Source of the DNA: an uncultured Erysipelotrichaceae bacterium
Lineage (GTDB): Bacteria > Bacillota_I > Bacilli_A > RF39 > UBA660
Reading direction: 5' to 3'
Length of the DNA stretch: 28,526 nt
Assembly (NCBI GenBank): GCA_951801995.1
Contig: CATOOY010000006.1
Location: forward strand, 1 to 28,526
Shown here: positions 22,627-28,526 of the stretch, piece after piece
Numbering within the stretch: the stretch's first letter is position 1
Layout of the letters: each line of letters begins with the position of its first letter
Notes under the pieces: generated by a model
Told to the model about the DNA's origin: nothing
Database searches by the model: none
The model's input: only the letters and a program-made list of their open reading frames with translations
Translations under genes and position numbers: made by a program

Positions 22627-24942
22627 TTAAGACGGAATATTTTGGCAAACCGTTTTTATCTTGACATTATCTTCACCACTAATAATTTTTTCAATTAAAA
22701 ATGTTTCTACTTTATCTTTTATTACTTTTTCTACTTTACGTGCACCATACATTTCATATTGTGTAAAGGATAATAACTCTTCTACTACCTTATTTCCAAA
22801 CGAAACCTTTACATTTTTTTTCAAATATTTTTGTTTTAATCTCTGTAAAGAAGAATGAATAATAGATAAAATAGCATCTTTAGAAAGAGATTGAAAAGTA
22901 ACTACATGATCAATACGATTCATAAAAGGAATACTAAAATTATCTTGCAATTTACTTACTGTCTTATCGCCTTTAGAAAAACCAATTTGAATATCATGAA
23001 AACCAATATTAGAAGTCATAATAATTAAAACATGATGAAAAGAAACTTCCTTTCCAGCTGCACTTTTGATTTTTCCATCATCCAAAATCTGATAAAATAA
23101 ATCCAAAACAGAATGATGTGCCTTTTCTATTTCATCTAGTATCACAACAGAATAAGGCTTATTTTTAATTTCATCTAATACATTCTTATTTTCCTTATAT
23201 CCTACATATCCAGGAGGAGAGCCTATAATTTTACTAACAGAATGTGCTTCATTATATTCACTCATATCCAGTTTAATAATATTTTCCTCCCCAACCAAAG
23301 ACTTTGCAAACAATTTAGCTAAAAAAGTTTTTCCTGTTCCAGAAGGACCTGTAAACAAAAGAGAATAGCATTTTCCATCATCACAAAAACCAAGTTTTCT
23401 AGTTTTGGCAATCTGCATTACTTTTAAAATAGCCTCTTCTTGTCCTATAATTTGCTTATGTAAAAGTTTTTCCATAGAAGCAAGTACTCTTTTATCTTCT
23501 CTTTCTATTTCATAAATAGGAACAGAAGTTTTCTCATGAATAACTTTAGCTACATCTTTCACACTTACACTCTTATTTTTAATAGGTACTCCCTTTAAAT
23601 CCATTTCATTTAAAATACCTTGTATTTTATTTTCCTCTGCCTTTAAAACAATAGCTGTATCAAAATCACTACGCATAATAGCTTCTTTCTTCTTAAAAGA
23701 AATATCTTTTAACTTTTTATGTATTTCATGATATTTTTTCCCCTCTTTCGTTAATGAAAGACTTACCTTAGCACATACCTCATCCAAAACATCTATACTT
23801 CTATCAGGTTCATTTCTATCAAAAATATATCGATCCGTTAAACGAACAATTTCTAAAAGAGCTTCCTCTTCTACTGTCACATGATGAAAACTTTCATAAA
23901 TAGGTTTCAAAGTATGCAAAATAGATAAAACAGTTTCCTTTGTTGGTTTTAAAACAGATACTTTTTGAAATCGTCTTTCTAAAGCACTATCTTCTTCAAT
24001 ATATTTTTTATACTCACTCGTAGTAGTAGCACCAATACATCTTAAATGCCCACGAGCAAGAGCAGGTTTAAATATATTCGAAGCATCAATAGCACCTTCG
24101 GCACCACCAGCACCTACTAAAGTATGAATTTCATCAATAAATAAAATGATATCCTCATTTTCTTCTACCTCTTTTAAAATCTTACGCATACGGTCTTCAA
24201 ATTCTCCTCTATATTTTGTTCCTGCTACAGAAGATCCCATATCTAAACTAATAATGCGTTTATTTAAAAGAGATTCAGGTACATCCCCATTTACAATCTC
24301 ACGAGCTAGTTCTTCTACAATTGCTGTTTTTCCAACACCTGCTTCACCAATTAAAACAGGATTATTTTTAGTTCTTCTAGATAAAATTTCCATTACCTTA
24401 GAGAGTTCTTTATCACGACCAATAGCAGGATCTAGTTTACCTTCCAAAGCCAATTTTGTAATATCGGTTCCAATTTCCTCTAAAAAAAGCTTCCCTTTCT
24501 TTTTTCCTTTCTTTTTTCCAATTAATTTATACGAAAAATCATGATAAAGTTCATCTAGATCCACTCCCATTCCAAGTAAAATACGAATAGCAACCCCTTC
24601 TCCTTCTTCTAAAATACCAGTAAATAAATGAGAAACAGTTACCTCCCCATGATTATTTTCTTTACTATCAATAATCGCATTTTCTAAGATTCTTTTTAAA
24701 AGTGGTGTATATAAGAAAAGCGTATTTTCCTCTTTCCCATAGCCTATAATATCTATAATTTCCATACGCATTTGCGTATAAGTAACTTTATAATCAGATA
24801 ATTTATCAGACACTTCATTTTCATGTTTTAAAATAGCCAAAAGCAAATGTTCACTCCCCACATAAGGATGTTTTAAATCTATCATTTCTTTTTTTGCAAG
24901 TACCATAACCTCTCTTGCTTCTTCTGTAAAATTACTAAACAT
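22627..24942 (-). CDS. clpC: ATP-dependent Clp protease ATP-binding subunit ClpC
   Basis: This 771-aa AAA+ unfoldase works with ClpP in protein quality control. The N-domain (1-140) has two Clp_N repeats (EEAREVMVLAKKEM, GSEHLLLAIL). NBD1 has Walker A GEAGVGKT (199-206), Walker B ILFIDEIHTL and GAGGAEGAIDA. A UvrB/UvrC-like M-domain (about 420-450) is present. NBD2 has GPSGTGKT near 530, SPPGYVGYKE and VVILDEIEKAH. The QIGF segment fits the IGF-type loop that docks onto ClpP. It is slightly short versus about 810 aa. A lysine-rich linker (KKKGKKKGK, 143-151) links the N-domain and NBD1. AAGGAGG precedes the ATG. CtsR, McsA and McsB, the usual neighbours, are absent. Confidence 0.95.
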   Translation of the reverse strand: MFSNFTEEAREVMVLAKKEMIDLKHPYVGSEHLLLAILKHENEVSDKLSDYKVTYTQMRMEIIDIIGYGKEENTLFLYTPLLKRILENAIIDSKENNHGEVTVSHLFTGILEEGEGVAIRILLGMGVDLDELYHDFSYKLIGKKKGKKKGKLFLEEIGTDITKLALEGKLDPAIGRDKELSKVMEILSRRTKNNPVLIGEAGVGKTAIVEELAREIVNGDVPESLLNKRIISLDMGSSVAGTKYRGEFEDRMRKILKEVEENEDIILFIDEIHTLVGAGGAEGAIDASNIFKPALARGHLRCIGATTTSEYKKYIEEDSALERRFQKVSVLKPTKETVLSILHTLKPIYESFHHVTVEEEALLEIVRLTDRYIFDRNEPDRSIDVLDEVCAKVSLSLTKEGKKYHEIHKKLKDISFKKKEAIMRSDFDTAIVLKAEENKIQGILNEMDLKGVPIKNKSVSVKDVAKVIHEKTSVPIYEIEREDKRVLASMEKLLHKQIIGQEEAILKVMQIAKTRKLGFCDDGKCYSLLFTGPSGTGKTFLAKLFAKSLVGEENIIKLDMSEYNEAHSVSKIIGSPPGYVGYKENKNVLDEIKNKPYSVVILDEIEKAHHSVLDLFYQILDDGKIKSAAGKEVSFHHVLIIMTSNIGFHDIQIGFSKGDKTVSKLQDNFSIPFMNRIDHVVTFQSLSKDAILSIIHSSLQRLKQKYLKKNVKVSFGNKVVEELLSFTQYEMYGARKVEKVIKDKVETFLIEKIISGEDNVKIKTVCQNIPS

Positions 24943-24996
24943 GTATGCCTCCTTTATTCTAATATATATTATGAAACAATCTTCTATTTTTTAATC

Positions 24997-25164
24997 CTAC
25001 TTATAAAGAATTAAAGCAGAAAAACAAAAAATTTGTTCTTCACCAAAAACACTGACACTTGTACTAAACTTGATATCAATCAGTTCTGAAATACCTTCTA
25101 AAAAAGTATTAATACTCTTTTCCAAATCTAGTTCATGACTTTCATCTATTACTTTTACTTTCAT
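24997..25164 (-). CDS. Cse60-like small sporulation protein
   Basis: This 55-aa protein reads MKVKVIDESHELDLEKSIN, then DIKFSTS and EEQIFCFSALILY, the core pattern of the Spore_Cse60 family as I recall it. The family is named after a Bacillus mother-cell-expressed gene of unknown role. The ATG at 25164 has GGTGATTTT upstream. An in-frame extension to 25434 overlaps the M23 gene in another frame and is rejected. The gene starts only 20 nt after that gene's terminator, so it needs a promoter in or next to the hairpin. A TATACTA element (minus strand) is the only candidate seen. No downstream terminator is obvious. Confidence 0.7.
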   Translation of the reverse strand: MKVKVIDESHELDLEKSINTFLEGISELIDIKFSTSVSVFGEEQIFCFSALILYK

Positions 25165-25183
25165 AAAATCACCATAATTAGTA

Positions 25184-25215
25184 TAAAAAAAGGACAGAAA
25201 TAATTCTGTCGTTTT
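25184..25215 (-). terminator. Rho-independent terminator of the M23 gene pair
   Basis: On the minus strand GACAGAA-TTAT-TTCTGTC (25210-25193) with outer A/T pairing is followed by a seven-T run (25191-25185). It lies 20 nt after the stop codon of the second M23 gene. Confidence 0.8.
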
Positions 25216-25234
25216 ATATAGTTTTTTTATTTTT

Positions 25235-26401
25235 TTATCTTCCCACAAAAGATCCACCTGTAGAAGGAAAGGAAAGAACCTTTCTAGGATTAAAAGTATA
25301 AGCCTCATAAGATTTATAATCCACACCATAAAGACCCGTTGCAAGTGTAAAATGAAGATGTTGTCCTGTAGAGCATCCATCCCAGTACTCTCTTTTAGGA
25401 TCTCCTCCCATTGTAGCAATAACAGTTTGTGCATTTACAATATCCCCTACACGTACATGAATACTTCTTAAATGCATATAAATAGAAGTATATTTATTCC
25501 CATGAATATTATGATGAATATACACTATATTTCCCCCACAACGATAACGTTCTACTATAGCAATAACCTTCCCATTGGCAGTAGGATACACAGGAACTGC
25601 ATCCCCTGTAGCTGCTAAATCAATACCAGAATGAAGTCTCCAAACACTTTGTGTAGGATGAAAACGCCACCCATATTCACTACTTACTCTACCTGATCTT
25701 AAAGGTCTAGAAAAACGAGTCCCATCTGGCACACCACAAGAACGAATATCTGCTGTATCACTACAATCTTTATAAGCATTTAAAGCCTCTTTTTGCACTT
25801 TCAACTGTTCTTTTAAATCCAGTTCTCCTTCATTCAAAGTTTCTAGCTTTTGACCAATTTTCTGCATTGCAAGTTCTAATTGTTCTTGTTTTTTTGCTAA
25901 ATCTATTTTCCTTTGTTTTAATTCTTCTTGTTTTTGATTATTTTTAGTAATCAGTTTATGATAGTCTTTTACAAGTTTGTCATTATAAGATACCATTTGC
26001 TCCGATACTGCAACACGATAAATAAAATCCGTAAAACTTTGTGCTCCAAAAACATACTCCATATAAGCAGATTCTCCACTAGCTATTTGTATAAAATGAA
26101 CAATAGATTTCATTTCTTTATTTTTTACTTCAATATCTTTTTCTAACTTTTTAATTTCTTCTATTAACTTTTGTATCTCTTCATTTGACTTAGTAATAGA
26201 TTCTTTAGTAATAACAATCTCTTCTTTTGTTTTTTGCATTTCTTCTTCTGTAAGAGTAACTTCTTTTTTGTTTTGATTATATTTTTCTTCTAATTCTTTT
26301 ACTTCTCTTTTTAAATCCCCTACTGTTTTTCCCAAAACAAAAGGAGTAAATAGAAAGAAAAGGAGAATCGTAAAAATAATTTCCTTTTCTCTTTTTTTCA
26401 T
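25235..26401 (-). CDS. Secreted M23-family peptidase with coiled coil (copy 2)
   Basis: This 388-aa cell-wall hydrolase of the EnvC/NlpD type has an N-terminal signal peptide (about 1-24), then a long coiled coil (about 28-220). A linker with a Cys pair (DCSDTADIRSCGVPDG style region) follows, then an M23 domain. Zinc ligands are seen in LHSGIDLAA (H and D) and HLHF (H-x-H), so it looks catalytically intact. The C-terminus ends in TGGSFVGR, like its neighbour. It is 11 nt downstream of a paralogue with the same layout. Such proteins cleave peptidoglycan cross-bridges at division, often after activation through the coiled coil. The target bond is unknown. Confidence 0.92.
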   Translation of the reverse strand: MKKREKEIIFTILLFFLFTPFVLGKTVGDLKREVKELEEKYNQNKKEVTLTEEEMQKTKEEIVITKESITKSNEEIQKLIEEIKKLEKDIEVKNKEMKSIVHFIQIASGESAYMEYVFGAQSFTDFIYRVAVSEQMVSYNDKLVKDYHKLITKNNQKQEELKQRKIDLAKKQEQLELAMQKIGQKLETLNEGELDLKEQLKVQKEALNAYKDCSDTADIRSCGVPDGTRFSRPLRSGRVSSEYGWRFHPTQSVWRLHSGIDLAATGDAVPVYPTANGKVIAIVERYRCGGNIVYIHHNIHGNKYTSIYMHLRSIHVRVGDIVNAQTVIATMGGDPKREYWDGCSTGQHLHFTLATGLYGVDYKSYEAYTFNPRKVLSFPSTGGSFVGR

Positions 26402-26412
26402 TTATTTAACCC

Positions 26413-27645
26413 CTATCTCCCATAAAAAGAACCACCTGTTCCTGGAAAACTTACCATATTTCTAGGATTAAAAGTATGGGAAGTAAATGTATTATAATTA
26501 CTGTAATCTGTAAAATAAAGACCTGTTGCTAAAATAAAATGTAAATGTTGTCCTGTAGAACATTTATCCCAGTATTCTATAGCTGGATTTCCTCCCACAG
26601 TTCCAATAACAGTCTGTGTAGTAACTGTTTGCCCTACACTTACATTAATGCTTCTTAAATGCATATAACCACTTGTATACGTCTTTCCTCCAATATTATG
26701 ATAAATATATACCTGATTTCCTCCACAACTAGCCCTGTAAATAACAGCACCCACTCTACCAGAAGCAGAAGCATAAACTGGTACAGAATAACCAGAAGCA
26801 CCTAAATCAATTCCTGTATGTAGTCTATTATATCCTAAAGTAGGATGAAAACGCCATCCATATTCACTACTTACATAAGCAGAAACCAAAGGTCTAATAA
26901 AAGAACCCCTTGTAACAATATTAGAACTATTTCCTGTATTGGTAGCAGGTGGGATTTTCCTTTGGGTACAAGCTGTAGTAGTCTCATTATCATTACATCC
27001 CATATCTTTCATACTCTGAATAGATTTTTTACTCGTTTTAATTTGTTCTTTTAAATCTAGTTCTCCTTCATTTAATTCCTTTTTCTTTTCTCCTAATTTT
27101 GCTTTTTCTAAAGAAAGTTCTTGTTGTTTAGTAGCTAAAGACTGTTGTTTTTGTTTAAGTGTTTCTTGTTTTTCATTATTTTGCTTCACCAAAGAATTAT
27201 ATTCTTCAATTAGTTTTTCATTATAATCTACCATTTGCTCAGAAACAGCCATACGATAAATAAAGTCTGTAAAATCTTTAGCGCCAAAAATATATTCCAT
27301 ATAAGCAGACTCTCCACTAGCTACTTGTACAAAATTTACAATAGATTTCATTTCTTTATTTTTCACTTCTATTTGTTCATTTAATCTTTGAATTTCAGAA
27401 ACTAACTTATTTATTTCCTCATTGGTTTGTTTAATCTCTGCTTCAATACTATTAATTTTTTCTGTTGTTTGCTTTATTTGTTCATCTGTTTGATTTTTTT
27501 CTTCTGTATTTTTATTTAAACTATTTTCTAAAGCTTGTAATTCTTTTTTTAATTCTCCTAGTGTTTTTTCCTTTGCATATACATTAGGACACACCATCAT
27601 CAAAATAAATGCAAATATAAAAATCACATATAAAATTCTTCTCAA
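26413..27645 (-). CDS. Secreted M23-family peptidase with coiled coil (copy 1)
   Basis: This 410-aa protein has a signal peptide (about 1-24, ending near YAKEK), a coiled coil (about 28-215) and an M23 domain with LHTGIDLGAS and HLHF zinc motifs. The linker has two Cys residues (MGCNDNETTTACTQ). The start is TTG at 27645, with AAAGGAG 10 nt upstream. No ATG fits. The M23 part and coiled coil are closely similar to the next gene, which suggests a tandem duplication. The final residues TGGSFYGR match the paralogue's TGGSFVGR. The pair with the YgjP gene upstream may be one transcript. Confidence 0.92.
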   Translation of the reverse strand: MRRILYVIFIFAFILMMVCPNVYAKEKTLGELKKELQALENSLNKNTEEKNQTDEQIKQTTEKINSIEAEIKQTNEEINKLVSEIQRLNEQIEVKNKEMKSIVNFVQVASGESAYMEYIFGAKDFTDFIYRMAVSEQMVDYNEKLIEEYNSLVKQNNEKQETLKQKQQSLATKQQELSLEKAKLGEKKKELNEGELDLKEQIKTSKKSIQSMKDMGCNDNETTTACTQRKIPPATNTGNSSNIVTRGSFIRPLVSAYVSSEYGWRFHPTLGYNRLHTGIDLGASGYSVPVYASASGRVGAVIYRASCGGNQVYIYHNIGGKTYTSGYMHLRSINVSVGQTVTTQTVIGTVGGNPAIEYWDKCSTGQHLHFILATGLYFTDYSNYNTFTSHTFNPRNMVSFPGTGGSFYGR

Positions 27646-27653
27646 ACTATCAC

Positions 27654-28289
27654 TTACTCCTTTAATTCTTTTCTAAGCTTTTTATAATCTTTACAATATT
27701 TTTCTACTGTTTGCCAAAAAGATTTAGAATGATCAAAATGTACAAAATGAGACAATTCATGAATAATAACATAATCTAAACATTCTATTCTTTCTTTCCA
27801 TAAATGACTATTTAATGTAATAGAATTATCTCTTCTATTACATACACCCCATCTTGTTTTCATTTTTCGTATTTTTAATTTAGGATAAGGTATTTTTTCA
27901 GAAAACCTCTGATATTGGAAATCAAGATGCTGTTGAAATATTTTTTGCATTTCTTTTTTTTCCCACTTTTCCAAATAGAATTTACTAGGTGCATAACATA
28001 TGTCACCTTCTATATCTATTCTATCTAGTGTAGGTACTATAATTATATCATATCTTTTACCTAAATAATAGAATTCTTCTTCCTTTACAAGTTCCTTTTT
28101 TTTCCTATTTAACATCTTCTTTACACTATCTATATTACTTTCTACAAGTTTATAAATAGAATGATTGGTAACCAAATAAGGTGCTGTCACAACAATGTCT
28201 AAATTTTCACTTATGCGAATATAAGTATTCTTGTTTTTTTTACGAACAACAACAATAGGATAAAACTCTTCTTCTATTTGTATTTTCAT
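27654..28289 (-). CDS. YgjP/WLM-like putative zinc metallohydrolase (DUF45)
   Basis: This 211-aa protein carries the zinc motif HELSHFVHFDHS (H177, H181 and H187) and the upstream segment TRWGVCNRRDNSITLNSHLW, a hallmark of the YgjP-like (DUF45) family. The substrate is unknown. Family members resemble SprT/WLM-type metalloproteases. It starts immediately after the stop of an upstream gene, with GGAGGA 12 nt before the ATG, and is followed after 8 nt by the M23 gene. Confidence 0.9.
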   Translation of the reverse strand: MKIQIEEEFYPIVVVRKKNKNTYIRISENLDIVVTAPYLVTNHSIYKLVESNIDSVKKMLNRKKKELVKEEEFYYLGKRYDIIIVPTLDRIDIEGDICYAPSKFYLEKWEKKEMQKIFQQHLDFQYQRFSEKIPYPKLKIRKMKTRWGVCNRRDNSITLNSHLWKERIECLDYVIIHELSHFVHFDHSKSFWQTVEKYCKDYKKLRKELKE

Positions 28290-28526
28290 CTATAAACTTC
28301 TTCCTCCATGTAAAACAGCATCACGAAGCATTTTAGTTATTACCTTTTCCATTTCTACGAAATATAGATCTTCTTTTCTTAACCTTTCCTGGACTTGATG
28401 AAGTCCAATCAAATTTACAATATAAAAATAAGGAATATCTTTTATGACAGAAAGATTTAAAATATATCTTTTATAAGCAGTCCATTTAAAATATTCTGTA
28501 TTTGCTTCTTTTGTTCTTTTATAAGT
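28290..28526 (-). CDS. Hypothetical protein, 3' part, runs off the window
   Basis: The frame is open from the window edge for 78 codons and stops at TAG 28290, directly before the ATG of the YgjP gene. The start lies outside. The fragment is charged and aromatic (DIPYFYIVNLIGLHQVQERLR, then EMEKVITKMLRDAVLHGGRSL), without recognised motifs. Zero spacing to the next gene suggests co-transcription. No function is inferred. Confidence 0.65.
   Translation of the reverse strand, partial: TYKRTKEANTEYFKWTAYKRYILNLSVIKDIPYFYIVNLIGLHQVQERLRKEDLYFVEMEKVITKMLRDAVLHGGRSL

Noticed and set aside
24997..25434. Long 145-aa frame over the Cse60-like gene
   Set aside because: Its first 90 codons overlap the M23 gene in another frame and cross a terminator. 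Only the last 55 residues have the family pattern and a ribosome binding site.

Overview
The window is 28.5 kb of a very AT-rich, gene-dense, endospore-forming low-GC Gram-positive genome (Bacillota). The best fit is a Bacilli-like, probably uncultured gut lineage. This rests on a CotE homologue beside miaB (the same neighbourhood as in Bacillus subtilis), sporulation genes yqfC, yqfD and a Cse60-like gene, SepF and DivIVA, alpha2-type glycyl-tRNA synthetase, T-box leaders and standard-code use of TGG for Trp. The exact taxon cannot be read from the sequence. Almost all genes are on the minus strand. Only about 3.1-4.05 kb is plus-strand.

Layout, low to high coordinate (minus-strand transcription runs the other way). 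0.2-3.0 kb: cotE, miaB and a CmpB-family membrane protein. 3.1-4.05 kb, plus strand: an orphan LytTR response regulator and a previously unlisted 31-aa hydrophobic peptide with a strong ribosome binding site. 4.06-7.15 kb: a polymer-glycosylation operon (large DUF6020-like membrane protein, polyprenyl-phosphate GT2, GtrA flippase-like protein). 7.2-8.26 kb: HTH protein plus an SPL-like radical SAM protein. 8.4-13.25 kb: an unknown gene, then ileS with a T-box leader, divIVA and sepF. 13.4-20.2 kb: a housekeeping cluster in the B. subtilis order yqfC-yqfD-(VanZ)-ybeY-dgkA-cdd-era-yqzL-DUF1653-recO-glyS, but with phoH and yqfF absent. 20.3-21.55 kb: a prepilin-like/leucine-rich-repeat surface protein split by a frameshift in an A tract. 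21.8-25.2 kb: two unknown overlapping genes, clpC and a Cse60-like gene. 25.2-28.5 kb: two tandem secreted M23 peptidase paralogues, a YgjP-type metalloprotein and the 3' part of an unknown gene that runs off the window.

Functionally the window joins translation (two synthetases under T-box control, MiaB, YbeY, Era), division (SepF, DivIVA), envelope work (undecaprenol kinase-like DgkA, glycosylation operon, M23 hydrolases) and sporulation (CotE, YqfC/D, Cse60-like). No mobile element, tRNA, rRNA or CRISPR array was seen.

Points most worth a second look: the glyS T-box leader seems to have an extremely short specifier hairpin in place of a full stem I. The isoleucyl-tRNA synthetase is of the eukaryote-like type and carries a swapped GxHH signature. 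The prepilin/LRR gene is broken, or switchable, at a 6-A tract. A 31-aa membrane peptide sits just downstream of an orphan AgrA-like regulator. Stop codons are repeatedly built into terminator hairpins. I see no convincing large new defence or mobile system here.
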